DNA of 64,000 bases from Lumnitzera littorea (GCA_024138015.1 JAMXBB010000002.1:48627473-48691472); one strand, 5' to 3'. Positions 49,743 to 62,636 are shown, numbered from the stretch's first letter. The notes: generated by a model from the sequence alone, not told the origin. Numbers and translations: made by a program.

Positions 49743-51356
49743 ATTTGGTATAAGAGATCTTAGGATCTAAGAATTATTTCACTAGTTCAATTTAGGATTA
49801 GTAGCTACAACACCAATTTTAGTTTGTTCATATTCTTAGTTAAGTTTTCTATTATACTCTAGTTTTCTTTAGTTGTTTCATTTTATTCTTTTAAATTCAT
49901 AGTTGTTATAGTTACAAAAAAAAAAAAAAAAAGAGGTCAAAAGAAATTTTTTTTTTTAAGTCTTTCTTATACTTCATATTCTCTTGTTCTAATTCATAAA
50001 TCTAAAAAAAAAAACACACACACACACAAAAACCTCATCTTTAGTTGCTTTTAGTATCTTTGATTATTTTTCAATTCATATAAAAAAAAACACACATACA
50101 CAAAAATAGAACTTCATCTTTAGTTATTTGTTACGTAAATAAATATCATGTCTTTTAATCTTCTATTAAGTCTTATTCATTCCTTTCATTGTGTCCCACA
50201 AAAGAAAATTTGTTTCATGGAGCTTGGTTGATTATGGTATTTGTGATAATTTGTGGTTATAAGTGGAATCATAGTTAAAAGGTATATAATTTACTATGGA
50301 GATTTCATCACGAAAGTTGGGGTTTAAGGGAGTATTTTTTTTATCCATGCATTCATGACTCATGCCAAAATTTTGCTTTACAATATATGGTAGAAAAATT
50401 AGATTTAGCAACAATTAATCATCTCAATCCATATGAATGAGTTTGTGGTGAAAGAGTATTCCAAATAGCACAACAGGTATGGATTGCTTATCGAAAATGT
50501 AAAAATTATAAAGAGAAGGTTTCATGTGATCATTCTTATTAATGATTGTCATACTAATCTAAGATGATGTTGGCAGTCATATCATAAAGTGGTATATTTG
50601 GACTTGGAGAATGAATACTTGATTATAAAATAAGGAAAAGGAATTGTTTTTAGGCATACCTGATGATGTAGTGTGAAAGCATGTAAGTTTTCTAAAAGAT
50701 AGAGTAAATAGATGGTCATTTGGTAAAAGAGAGAAAGAGGAGAAAATAATGGAGACTATTGAGAAGGAATGGGAGGAGATATTAAAAGTAATAGGTGTTC
50801 TTAAAGAACAAATGGAGAATATGAAAAAGCTTTTGAAGAGGCTTGAGGAATAGATGAAGGTTATAGAGGTAGTAGATGAAAATGAGAAGACTAAAATAGA
50901 AATTCCAGCTAGGAACTCTAAAATAATTCTTGATACTCATACATAATTATCAACTCCTAAGGATATTAGGGATTATGGGTATTTGAGTTTTCATCTTCCA
51001 CCTTTATGATTAATATATCTTAATCCATTCTCAAGATTATGTAGTGGTATCGGGTATTACAAATCTATGATTCTTGTTAGGTCATACAAATTGTTTATAG
51101 GTGTTATTCATGCATTTATTAATGGCTACTTGCAGTGGTGAGGTATTCTTTTTTCACTCAATAATGATGTTAAGGAGCTGGTAGTATTTGGCAATCTAAG
51201 ATTATATGGACACTTTAGAAGGTCAAATTTTAATGAGCCGATATAGAAGTTTATGATTGAACATAGGAATGTCATGTCAGCTTGTGATAAGTTTGATTTC
51301 TTCTATAGTGCTAGGCAATTCGTATGTTGCAAATCAATCGTTCTATAATGTATTGT
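49743..51356 (+). mobile_element. Internal region of short LTR element B (non-autonomous)
   Basis: About 1.6 kb between the two LTRs. It starts with ATTTGGTATAAGAGATCTTAGG, a worn tRNA-Met primer site. A frame near 50740-50930 gives a Glu/Lys-rich coiled coil (KEQMENMKKLLKRLEE, then a stop), as seen in some Gag proteins. A segment near 50400-50520 (INHLNPYE, then YRKCKNYKEKVSCD) loosely recalls the protease-RT linker of gypsy Pol (HPxPYxLxW ... DEVLCDV). No reverse transcriptase or integrase follows. The element is a deletion derivative or a small non-autonomous element, and it is broken by stops. Confidence 0.6.
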
Positions 51357-51814
51357 TGTAAATAATTATCCTAAGGTTTATTTTAATAAGTCTATTTACC
51401 TAATTGTCCTGATGTTGTCAAGATTTCCACATAAATATGTCTCTTATTCTTAGTTGAAAGGAACACTTTTTGACAGTTTGATAATATTGAATTCACTAAG
51501 AGAGCAAATTATCTCTTTTCTTTAGTTCTTTTACAAACTTCCCAACTCATCAAGAATCTTGTTCCTATTACATTCTTCATCACATCAAGGTTCTTTGAAT
51601 GGAATAACTCATAGGGTCAAGGTCTTATACCAACTCTTGTGAATTTACCTAATCAAAGGGTAAACTCTATCATTTAATACCAAGGTTCTTAGGATTCTTA
51701 TCGTTAAGGTTAAGTTCAATTATACCTCTGATTCTATGCTAGATTTCTCAACAAGTCATAGTCCATTTATTAATTCTTAGAGATCTTAGATTCCACATTA
51801 ATGATCACTCATCA
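51357..51814 (+). repeat. 3' LTR of short element B
   Basis: About 458 bp, starting TGTAAATAATTATCC and ending ACTCATCA. It pairs with 49281-49742. No matching target duplication remains visible at the outer flanks. Confidence 0.75.
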
Positions 51815-54499
51815 TTAGTAATACTAATATGATTCACCAATTTAATACTTAAGACCTAATTTATCTGCAAAACAAGGCAATCTCTACTTCACAATAAGTG
51901 AATGGTCTATATTATTGACCACAGTACAACACAATAGTTATATCAGAAAGCATAGCCACAAACTCTAAAGAAACCTAGCAAATGAATCTAAAGACTAACT
52001 TAAGCCATCAAAACCTAAACACACTTTAATAAGTCAATAGAAGCAATCATATAATATAATGCGACATCTCTCATCTTTTGTTTTTACACTATCAGTTTCT
52101 AATCAATATAACTTCCTCGTTTCTTATATATTTTTCATAACCTTTATATCATCATACCTAATTCTTTGAGAACTACTTAGAACTAGTCAATATAGCAAAA
52201 TTACCACAAATACTCCTCTTCATTACTAATTCAATTATATGATATTGTAACTTTATACCTACTTTAGACTATGCCTATAATTCAAATAACCTTTACAATT
52301 TATTTTTGAGCAGCACCTAGTTAGCACAAGGCCTCTACTCTCCTCGAATATCGGTTCTAAGGCAAGAATATGCCTCAAATGTAGCTAGTTTTAACCCTTA
52401 ATTACCGATTAAATTATTTTATGACTACATAACAAATAATTACATAATAAATAGTAAATTAACTCGATTAAATTCATGAAAAATATGATATACTAACAAC
52501 AGTATAAATTATTAGTGTTGCCTATCAAAAATATGATATTTGCTCATAGCATTAGTTCCTTAAAATCACCATAATATCTCCAATTTATTAAGTATCTCAA
52601 TTTGTATAATTAATTAAATTCAATAACAAGGATTAATATTAAACACTCTCCAACATTATTTTAAGCTCTAGAGATCATCCTAATTTGATCAATCAAGTTA
52701 TTTCATAAAGTTAACTAAGTATTCCATACCTAAAAGCAAAATTGAATTAGTATATGATTTCCAATAAATATCAAACGAGCTCTTAACTGAAATTCCTTAC
52801 CTTTTAAATTTAACATGACTTATTAAGATTCCTTAATACAAGAATGAAGTCAAAACAATAGCTATAAGGGCTTTAGAAACTAGTTTAAATTCATATCCGA
52901 AACAGCGTGATTATTAAAGACCTACTATAACCACTTCAAATTTTAAAGATGCAAAATTATTACATGAAACTATACTTAAAATTAACTAGGAAATTTTCTA
53001 GAATTAATTAAGCATATTTGATATTTTTAGAAATATTTACAAAATCGACCCAGATGTGGAACTCACTAGCTCCAGCATCCTTAATGGCAACAAGTTACCT
53101 TACCCTTACCTACCTAGAATGTTACTATCTCCATCTTTACACCACCAAATGGGTTCAAGACAAAACATCGATTACCCCACAAACTATCAACCAGCGACCC
53201 CTTACTCTATTTTCTTGTTTTCTTAAATAAATTCCAAAATCCCTTCTTTCAATCGTTCTTTACCCAGCTTGTTCATGATTTTTCTAAGGTTGCATGTAAA
53301 GAAATTTTCCTAAAAAACTTAAGAGTAGCTTATTTTAGCTTTGAAGGAAAAATGAAAAAGTTTTTCCTACCTTAATCTAACTCCATGTAGTATATGTTAC
53401 ATTGTGTTTTTCCCCCCTACCTTAAATTACCACGTCCAAGTTTCCCATGAATTAATGACCTTATTGTTTTGTTTTGATCAAATATATTAATTTAGGAATA
53501 TGTTGTACTTAGTTCAATTAAATGTATAATGTACAATGTTATCGCCCATGTTATATGATTAGCTTACTATTACAATTCAATAATATGCTTTTATTAACTA
53601 ATGTTAGTTTTTGTAGGTTACTTTAACTACATTTAACATCCCATTATGTATTGGACTCAATATTAGAGATTTTGATAAATAACAATCAAGTTGTTATTTC
53701 ATATTTTTAACAAAATTAATTCATATATACTCCATATTTTACAAAACAAGCTACACTAGGTCACATCGAGTAATTTTTGTAACTATTTAATGAAATTTGA
53801 AATTACTCGAACAATGTTCACTTGAGCCCTAAATTAGTGGTTCGAGACCTAAGGCTATTACAATGAAAATGTTAGAGTAATTATTGTTTACTATTTATTG
53901 AAATCATATGTATTACATACACATGATTATACATTTATATACTATTACACTATGAATTTGCTAATGGTATGGAAGAATACTTAAGTATTACACATAATTC
54001 TTTTTACACTAGATTGTAGGTATTCAACCAATTTTACTATTTCAGAATTCATTATTAAGTTTAAGAAAATCATTGTTAGAGAATTTGCTCTACAAAATAA
54101 ATTCAAATTACATTTTTCAAATATTAACTATTCATCAACTCCGAATATTACAATGAAGTTCTATGATCCTTAAACAAATACAATGGCTCGATGGTCCATC
54201 AACATAACCTAGTGCCTACAAAGGCCCAAAACAAATTCTTAAATCATCAAAATACAATCACTCATAAAACTCTATCATAATAATTCCTCAAGAGTTAAAT
54301 TAATACAGTTGTAAAAATACTGAATAGGGAAATGTAACATGAATCCCACTTATAGCTCTAATCGATGATTTCTCATTGTCTCATCATCCTACAACTGTTA
54401 TCACAACATTCATCATCTCCTAGAAAAAATTAAAAGAATGGGCTTTGAAGAACTCAATACAATAGTAACCACAATCATACACCATCTATGTCATACAGA
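51815..54499. other. Intergenic, no gene seen
   Basis: AT-rich. A 70-codon frame at 53018-53230 has no family features. No repeats with clear ends were found. Confidence 0.35.
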
Positions 54500-57400
54500 C
54501 CCATTTAGACCTATTTCAAGGCTACCTCAGATCAATTGGTTCAATCTTGACTATGGTTCATGTCCCTTAGATGCTTAGATTGACAAAGGTAATCACAAAG
54601 CGATCATATGTTTTTGATGTAATAGGTGTTCCCCTAGGTATTGAGGTCAGCAGGGTTACCTGGAGAGTAAAGTTGGTCGATAAAATTGATTATAGCTTAA
54701 AAAGGCATCCATAAAACTAACCAAAGCTAAGCCTGAGATCAAATTGATAAGTTAGTTGATCCTCGAGAGGGAAAAACAATTCTTAGGACTTGCCTTGTTC
54801 AAATTAGTAAAATCAATGCACATGCTTCACTTGCTATCTAACTTCTTAACCAAGACACGGTTTACGAGCCAAGTTAGGTACTATTCCTCCCTTACAAAAC
54901 CAACCTTCAAGAGCTTTTACACTTCTTTTTCAATAGCGACCTATCGTTCTAGGGAAAAATGACACATCTTTTGCTTGAGAAGATTCATATTAAGATCAAC
55001 ATTATGATGGTAAATAAATTTCAACATGATAGTGATGCCCGATATGTCATCTATTAACCACACAAACACATTTAGGTTTGCTTAGAGGAAATTAATGAGC
55101 TTCAATTCAAGGTCGACAAGTAGGGAAGCACTGATCCTTGTAATTTGGTTAAGGGCCACCATGATCTAGTCTTATGGAAATGTGCATATAACATCAGATC
55201 TATTGGGTTTATTCTAGCTTCAATTCAAGGTCAATAAGTAAGGAAGTGCCGATCCTTGTAATCTGGTTAAGGGCTACCCCAATCTAGTCTTATGGCAATG
55301 TACATATAACATCGGATCTATTGGGTTTATTCTTGATGGTGAGCACCTAGTCACACTTTAAAGTTACAAGATGTAATGACCTAAAAAGCTTTTGGTCACC
55401 TCAGTAGATGTCAACCCTATTGGGGATGTGAAACTTTACCTTTAAATACTTTATGTATGGGAACATCCCAAACTAGTTCTAGCTTGGTCTCTCGAGGATA
55501 ATGTTGTATGGAGACAAATAATTGCTAACCACAAACTCAACTTGTGTGGCAACCTAACTAGGTTATAGCTGGGTTTGACTACAAGGTAATTAGATTGATG
55601 GTAAAGATGGGCTGGTTTTTAAACCCAAACAAGTTGTGCATGTATGGCTTTAAGGGGGCCTTCAATTTTAACTTCATCTTCTCATGCATTTGTTTGAAAA
55701 GCACACCAATCAAACTACCCATATCTATCATTATCTTGCTAATATCGAAGCTACCAATACCTGCATTGATTATGAGGGCATCGGCTTGTAAGAACTCAAC
55801 ACCCTCAAGATTAGCATCTCAAGAAGAGATGGTAGAGTCAACTTTAGGCTTCTCCCTCCTTACATTTAAGACCTAATGGTCTATACTTTTTCCTTCGAGT
55901 TGCTAGAGCTTGGCATGTTTCTAGCATTGAGTCCTCCAACAACTAGGTTGATTACCCCATTGGGTCGGTTACCACAGGGGTTCTTATTGGCCTCAGGTGC
56001 CTCGTCATCTTCGTCAGTGTCTTGATGGTTACCTTGTTCGGCTCACTCAACTCGACGTTTATGGAGAGGTTGATCTGCGATAGTGTGAGCAACAGCTATG
56101 AATTCCTTGAAATAGCTACGTCTAGTAAAGGCCTCGATGACATTCTTCAAGGACGAACACTAGCTAGTATCATGACCTGGTCTATTGTATTAATCACAAT
56201 ATGTGCCCACTTTGCATTCTTAGAGTTGGAGCGCACCTTATGTGGCCTAGGCAATATACCCATCTTGCATACCTCCATAAAAACATCCCCTATTGGCCTT
56301 GTCAGAGGAGTAAAAGAGTTAAAATGTCGGAAAACAACATTTCTTATCATCCTTGTTGCCCTCCTTCGAGGACGACCTAAAGTTGTCCTTTTGACCAAGC
56401 CAGTCTTTTACCAAGACGCATTGTTTATCCTTGCCATTGTCCGCCTTGAAATTATCGAATTCCTTCTAAGCTTCGATAGCGTCTTCCTAATTTATGAGTT
56501 TCTCGGCATTTCTTATGAAGTCATCGTAGGTTTCAAGCTTCCTTAAGACAATGTACTCCAAAAACTCTCTGTCCTAATCCAGACCACGGACAACGGCATG
56601 CAGTGCGACTAATTTGTCAAGTTTTGGGACTTCCAAAGTAGCCTTGTTAAACCTTTTAAGTTATGTTCGAAGGGATTCATCTTCCCATGATGTATTGTAT
56701 AAAGAATTGAGGAATCTTTACCAGGCACTCTACTGACCATGAAGTTTTGTAGAAATAGTGTGGCCAGCTCGTCAAAATACGAGATAGTGCCTTCCTTCAA
56801 CGTATTGTACCAAAGCAAGGCTAATTTGGTAAGGGTACTAGGAAAGGCCTTGCATATAATTCCATCAGTGAAACCATGAAAGCTCATCATGGTCCTAAAG
56901 TGAAAGAAGTGGTTGGTGAGATCCATCATACCATCACATAATCGTGAGATCAAAAGCCTTGCCTTAAGCTATAACACCTCATTCTATATTGCATGTGAAA
57001 ATGGGTTTTTCATCGTGTAAGAATTTGATATTTTTTATTTAATTGAGGATTCAGCTAATTTGTTCTTGTTAACTTAAGAGAGCTTCTGAATATAATCATC
57101 GAGTTAATTGATGTCTATGTCTTCAATCTTCTTGGGCTGACTTGATTATGGCTTAGGTTGATCTTCCTAAGCTGGAGATGCAGCTCGGCCGCGCCCTACT
57201 GGACACATGCTAGACTGCTGTGGATAACTTTCTTTTGTGAGTCCAATGCTGGGACACTCTTTGAGGTTAAAGAACGTCCACGTTCGGTAGTTAACAGCAG
57301 ACCTCGTACGAGTTAGTCATCATGACTTCACTTACGCTCGCACAGCGATGAACGACTATCCTTGTGGGAAGGGTTGGTGGAGGCATCTTCTAATGCTAGC

Positions 57401-57699
57401 ATGTCCTGATTTTCTTTCAAATATTTGATCTTTACTACTCCAAGGCTTCATCCTTTTGCTGAAAGTCCCCATTCTAAGTAATGAAATGTTCAAATTGCCT
57501 CTTCAACTCCGCAAATTCATGCAAACAAACAGCTTGAGTTTGTTGCGACTATTGAACAAACTGCTAGTTACCATCAATTAGAGGAGTTTGGGTAGCAATA
57601 GCAGGGTTGCCACCATCTGTGTTGGGTGGTTGATCACCACGACCAGTGTTTTGACTAGCAGTAGGTGGATTTCTGGTGTTCTTTGATTGTCAGGCCATG
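54500..57699 (-). pseudogene. Tat/Ogre-like Ty3/gypsy gag-pol, broken
   Basis: The minus-strand coding traces are in gypsy order. Gag begins near 57699 (MA, a stop, then QSKNTRNPPTASQNTGRGDQ) and continues through FAELKRQFEHFIT. The capsid core is at 56953-56609 (DLTNHFFHFRTMMSFHGFTD, KAFPSTLTKLALLWYNTLKE, SYFDELATLFLQNF). A nucleocapsid and linker zone follows at about 56540-56100. A protease-like segment lies at about 55880-55590. The reverse transcriptase start is near 54840-54730 (SMCIDFTNLNKASPKN, FSLSRIN), matching the VDFTDLNKACPKD block typical of Tat/Athila lineages. Stops and frameshifts occur throughout, and the RT is cut off after its first blocks. The LTRs are not defined. It cannot be active. 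Confidence 0.75.
55098..55333 (-). repeat. 117-bp tandem duplication inside the Tat-like element
   Basis: Two adjacent copies, 55098-55214 and 55215-55333, both starting AGCTTCAATTCAAGGTC and ending TCTATTGGGTTTATTCT. They differ at roughly ten positions. The duplication lies between the protease-like and RT blocks. Confidence 0.85.
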
Positions 57700-58680
57700 G
57701 TAATTAGTGAATTTGCAAGCAAACGACATTAAATGTTAACCGCAAACTCTACTTAGAGTGGAAAGTGGAGTGTATGGGCTTGATTCTTGACCACCTAGGC
57801 TTCAAGAGTGGAAAGACCTACAAAACATGGCAAAATTTGAGATGAGGTTGAGATATTTTAGACAAGTTATATCTCCAAACGTATCTCTTTATGTTGGTAT
57901 CTTCTTGATTTGAAGCCTTTCTAAATTGGACAATGTATCTAGTCGAATAGATACATCTTTGAAAAAATCTAAGTACATCTTTTATGAAGATTTACTTTAA
58001 ATACGAGTGAATTTGTAGCTGCACTAACCTAGCTAGAGAGTCAAGATCATACGAGCTTGGAAGAGCTCTCACCCATAGTGTGGCAAGTCTAGATCGAAGG
58101 CCATGAAAAGAATAGATGAGTACCAAAAGTCGAACCTAAAGTAGGTCAAGCAAGCTTGTTGCTAACCTAGATTAAGATTAGGTTAGCCTAGGTGGATTGA
58201 GCCCATGTTGTTTTAGCCTTTTGATAACATGAATTTAGTATACATTTTTGAATGTTCATCTGTGTTATTTTAGATATTATTTTAGTTGATTTTCTATTAT
58301 TTTGAGCTTAATTTGTTTCAATATCGTTTTCAAAGACTTCTAGAGCAATTTATGAAGTTTGAAAGGCTTATCAAGATTTAAGCTTAATTGAAGTAAAAGC
58401 GTTGATTAAGGAATGAAGTAGAGAGATTTTAAGCATGAATTTAAGTTTGGATAAGATCACAGCTTGAGACCAAGGCCATAGTTCCTACCTATGATCTTCT
58501 CATCATTTAATTCCATTGAAATTTCAAGATTTTGGAAAAAGTATAAGTACACGCCCAACTTTACAGTTGTGTACCTTAACCATAGACTTGCAATGAATCT
58601 TTCTTTTTTTTTTTTCAGTTTTCCTTGTAATTCTAAGTCCATTTCTTATAAATAGATGTTTAAATCTAGAGTTACCAAGA
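57700..58680. other. Flank of the Tat-like element, no gene seen
   Basis: This is probably the untranslated leader (read on the minus strand) and the LTR side of the gypsy element. No second LTR copy was found to prove it. No coding frame is supported. Confidence 0.3.
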
Positions 58681-58880
58681 AATCCCCTTAAGAACAAGTC
58701 ATTAGGATATAAAATTACAAGGGGGCTCCTCTCTTCTATTCTTTTCTTTTATTGTTATATCTTTATTTCAAATTCTTAGTAAACCCCTTAAGCACAAGTC
58801 AGTAAGATATAGAATTACCAGGAGGGTCCTCTCTTTTATTCTTTTCTTTTATTATCATGTATTTATTTTGAATTCTTAGT
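58681..58880 (+). repeat. 100-bp tandem duplication
   Basis: Two adjacent copies, 58681-58780 and 58781-58880. Each contains CCCCTTAAG-ACAAGTCA and TCTATTCTTTTCTTTTATT or a close variant, and ends AATTCTTAGT. They differ at about a dozen positions. A partial third start (AAATCATTG) may follow. Confidence 0.8.
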
Positions 58881-60129
58881 AAATCATTGTTGAACTCTAT
58901 ATTATAGGGTGATTTTTATTAATGAAATTTGAGTTATGATTTTGCATATTGCAATCTAATTGTATTTATATTGATTGTTTTAATTTAATATACCAATGAT
59001 TGGTTATCATTGTTGAGTTAAAAATTCAGTTTCTTTTTTTTCCTAATTTAACTTATACCAAGCTCGGTTTGCCTAGTATAAATTCCTTGATCAGATTAGG
59101 AAAAAGCTTACATTTAAAAAAAAAAATTTGAAAAACATTGAGTTACCACCTAATTGAGTTAGAAAATAGTGAAATTGAAGCCTATGGGTGGATAAGCTTC
59201 AATTTCGACTATTGGTCTACAAGTTCTTTTCTAAAAAAAATTTAGAAAAAGGGAAACCAAAGAAATGAGCTTGGGGGCTAACCTTTTAAAACTAGATAAG
59301 GTTATCATAAAAATCCATAGATTAGGTTATCATAAAAATCCAACTAAATAAAATGGCTTTTCAACTCTTTTCAAAACAAAAAGAAAGGGTTTTAATAAAG
59401 GAAGGAAAATATATATATTTTTTTTTATTTTTTAAGATTGTCTAAAGTGCCTAAATACCTGCTAACTAAGATCAAGCCAACATAGTTTTAAAAGTATTTT
59501 TGTAAAAATCTTAGGAGGTTAGTCGATTTTATTTATAAAATATTTTACTTTAAGTATTTATATTTTAATTAAGTTTTGAAAAAACATTTCATTTTGTCCA
59601 ACTTTTTCAAACTCTAGGAAAACTCTAAGTTTTCAAAAACACACCAATTAAAATTTTATTCTTTAGAAAAAACAATTTTCTAAGGTGACTAAAACATTTT
59701 CTTATAAAGAAACCTTTCTTTTATTTTGAAAAGAGGTTTAACAAATATATAATCATACAATTCATAAAAAACAGTTCTACAAAAATTATCATGGCATATA
59801 AAAAACAACTTTGTCATTATTTTCTAAAACACTTTTGAATAAAAAATATCAAAAAATAAACAAGTACTTTAAAATCAAAATCTTCTTTATTCAAATAAGG
59901 ATCATGACCAATATGTTACAAAACATCAAGATTGACATATTTATTCTATACATTTAACATTAACAATATGTTCACTTCATGGAATTCCATAAGGAATTGA
60001 ATAAGAGTGTAATATATATTAATTTGTTTAGTTGGATTTATAAATAATTTAAAAATAGGCATGTAATATAATTTTAATAACTAAATTATCATCAGTCCAA
60101 TTTCTTTATTAACTAATTGTAAAGTAATA
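58881..60129. other. AT-rich repeat debris, no gene seen
   Basis: No gene can be supported. The 59060-59290 part (GAGTTACCACCTAATTGAGTT, poly-A, GGAAACC) resembles the GAGTCGCCAC-type wording in untranslated regions of Tat/Ogre elements. A direct echo, AGGTTATCATAAAAATCCA, occurs near 59298 and again near 59324. Confidence 0.3.
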
Positions 60130-60438
60130 GGTAGTAGTGGTGGCAGCGATGATAGCGATGATAATAGTGGTGGAGGTAGCTACGATCATTAGTAGAGGTG
60201 TTAGCAGCGGCAGCGGTGGCGGCGATAGCAACGGCAGCAGCAGCGGCGGTAGCAATAGCAACAGCAATGATGGCATAGTGGTGTTCAATAGTAGTGGTGG
60301 TTGTAGCAGTGGTGGGTGGGAGTAGCGGCAGTAGCAGCAGCGATAGCGGTGGTAGTGGTAGTGGTAGTGGTAGCAGTGATGGTGACGGTGGTGCTAGCGG
60401 CAGTGGTAATGGTTGTGGTAATGGTCGTAGTGATGAGG
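60130..60438 (+). repeat. GNN trinucleotide-repeat patch
   Basis: About 310 bp made almost wholly of GNN triplets on the plus strand (GGT, AGT, GGC, AGC, GAT, GTA permutations), far richer in G than the flanks. One frame reads Gly/Ser/Asp/Asn repeats (for example GVSSGSGGGDSNGSSSGG) with stops at both sides. The opposite strand reads Pro/Leu and Ala/Thr repeats. It is most likely an imperfect microsatellite. No gene structure surrounds it. Confidence 0.65.
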
Positions 60439-61640
60439 AATAATGATTCTTTAGTTTAATTAAGGAATCCTTATTACTTGATTTCAAGTAATAGGATTTC
60501 TATGGAATTTCGATTTTGTGACAAAGAATTAAGTGAACATGGTGATGGTAGAATAAGGAGGGAATAGAATTCTAATTCCATAAAGTGAACGTATCGTAAG
60601 AGAGCATTAATTCATGAACTTTTATATTATACAAATAAGAATCATGATCAATTCATTCATTAAATTATTTATTTTAATAGAATCAAAATCCTCATTTTTT
60701 TAATTTCAATAAGGTCAAACACATTTTTTATACAATGAACATAAAAAAAAAAAAAAAATCAAACACAACAATATATAAACAAAGATTATGACAAGAACTT
60801 TACAAATTATGCATCAAACTATTTAATTTAACACATATAACAAGATTACAAGGATTATTTACACCAATCATGCATCAGCATTCATTAAAATCACAAGAAC
60901 AACTCAAAACTCTAGAATCTTACCTCGTGCAGCAACGAATCAAAGGTTGATTCAGGGGTTTTTTGAGTGGTTTCTAGTGAGGTAGTGGCAGTTTTTGACT
61001 CGTAACTTTCCAACCTTCAAAAGCCCTCAATCAATTCTAGCAAAAATCGTGCTCCACTCCTTTAATTTTTCTAATAGAACCCTAAATTGACCTTGTATTA
61101 AAAATATGAGAAATACTCCTATTCTACTTGATGATAATTTTTGTAATTGCTTGTTTCAATGCATGGTTAAGGACTTTATTTATAGTGTAGAATTGGGCTT
61201 ACTAATTAAGAAATATCCTTTTTTGTGTAGGCAAATTAAATCTCTTTGTATCATGAATGTTTTATTTGTTTTTTTCTTCCCTTTTTTTATCCAATTTTAG
61301 AACATTTTAGTTGTAACCTTTACTAAATAAATTATTTAAATCATTCCTTTATGCCTTGTTGCCGATTTTATACACCAATTTCGTGATGAGTTAGCTTTAA
61401 GAGATTTAATTTTCCATTTTTCAAAGGTGTGTTGTACTTATTTAATAAGAGACTTCTTTTTTTTTCCCTATTGTAGTCAATTTCTTATATTATTTTTATT
61501 TTTATTTTTTAGATTTTTGAATCAAACTAACATACTCTAGTTGCCCTTTCTATTTCATATTTTTTCCTAATTTTTAAATGTAAAAAATATGATCAAACCA
61601 AATAGAATGTACAAGGATTTTTCAATGGCAATTGAATTGC
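60439..61640. other. Spacer, no gene seen
   Basis: AT-rich. No coding frame, RNA gene or defined repeat is supported. Confidence 0.35.
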
Positions 61641-61735
61641 CATTTTAAAACCTCATGTTGGTTGAGCAACTGAACAAGAACGGAAAGAAGAAAGGGGTAC
61701 GGGAAAGAGGTTAGGCACCTTATGCTCCCCTACGC
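61641..61735 (+). repeat. Tat/Ogre-like untranslated motif
   Basis: GGGGTACGGGAAAGAGGTTAGGCACC near 61695-61720 matches the AAGGTGTTAGGCACCC-type wording known from non-coding parts of plant Ogre/Tat elements. With GGGGGTCCACAACTACCCCT near 62163 it suggests that 59-62.6 kb is old debris of such an element. The match is by wording only. Confidence 0.35.
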
Positions 61736-61768
61736 ATATGTTTTTCTTTTATTTTTATTTTTTTCATT

Positions 61769-62010
61769 TTCGCATGCTACATGGCATGACTACATGCAAC
61801 CACATAGTGTTAACCACTTAGTCACATGGTGATACATGACTGCCATGTGTCATGCTACTTGGCAAAATTTTTTATTTGTTATTTTTTTTCCTCCTTCGCC
61901 ATGTTAAGCGCCTATAAGTGACTACGTGGTGCTAACCACTTAGCTACATGGCATTACATGGCTATATATATGGTGATACGTAGTTACTATGTGATATGTC
62001 ACGTGACAAA
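61769..62010 (+). repeat. Imperfect duplication with ACATGGCATGACTACATG phrases
   Basis: Two related blocks (about 61769-61870 and 61905-62010) each contain GTGCTAACCACTTAG or GTGTTAACCACTTAG, CACATGGTGATACATG-like wording and an AT-rich end (AAAATTTTTT or AAAAATATTTT). Short CATG, TACATG and ACGTG palindromes recur. No gene. Confidence 0.5.
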
Positions 62011-62261
62011 AATATTTTTTTTCTTTTGTTTTTTTTTTTTTGGGTTTTCCCTCTCTTTTTCTTTTTATTATCATTTTGATTTCTCAATTTTTATTATCGT
62101 TCTATTTTTCTCTTTATTTTTATTTTAATTGTCTCTCCTTCTCCTCTTTTTTGGGTGAAAATGGGGGTCCACAACTACCCCTCTTTATAGGAAAGTTTAG
62201 TGAAAACTTTTGTACAAAGACAAAAGGATTGCTCTTTTTTGCCTTTGAAAAGCTAAGATGT

Positions 62262-62636
62262 TAAGGGTTCTAGGCTTGAAAGGCTATTAGCCAACCAACA
62301 GGTTTGAGCTTAAAAGGGTGCCAACCAATTGATGCGTCTTAGCTTAAAAGAGTGTCAACCAATTATTGAGTCTAGGCTTAAAAGATTGTCAACTAACTGA
62401 TGGGTTTGGGCTTAAAGGGATACCAACTAACTAACGGGTTTGGACTTAAAAGTGCGCTAGTGTATAGGCTTAAGGGTGCTAGCCACCTAATGAGTTTGGA
62501 CTTAAAAAGGTGCCAACCAACTAAGGGGTCTAGGCTTGGAAACCAACTAATGAGTCTAGCCTTAAGGGTACCAACCAACTAACAGATCTAAGCTTAAGGT
62601 TATTAGCCAATAGATGGGTCATGGCTTAAAAGGGAT
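62262..62636 (+). repeat. 34-bp minisatellite
   Basis: About 11 imperfect tandem units near GGCTTAAAAGGGTGCCAACC followed by AACTAATGGGTCTA. One or two units are shortened (near 62450 and 62535). Both strands have open frames only because the unit lacks stops in some phases. These frames are not genes. Confidence 0.75.

Noticed and set aside
56022..56546. 174-codon plus-strand frame
   Set aside because: It is the antisense of the gag-linker region of the Tat-like element and has no known protein features.
60113..60487. 124-codon Pro/Leu/Ala-rich minus-strand frame
   Set aside because: It is the complement of a trinucleotide repeat, which has no stops in that phase. No start context or gene structure is seen.
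62393..62582. Open frames on both strands
   Set aside because: They run through the 34-bp minisatellite and arise from the repeat unit.
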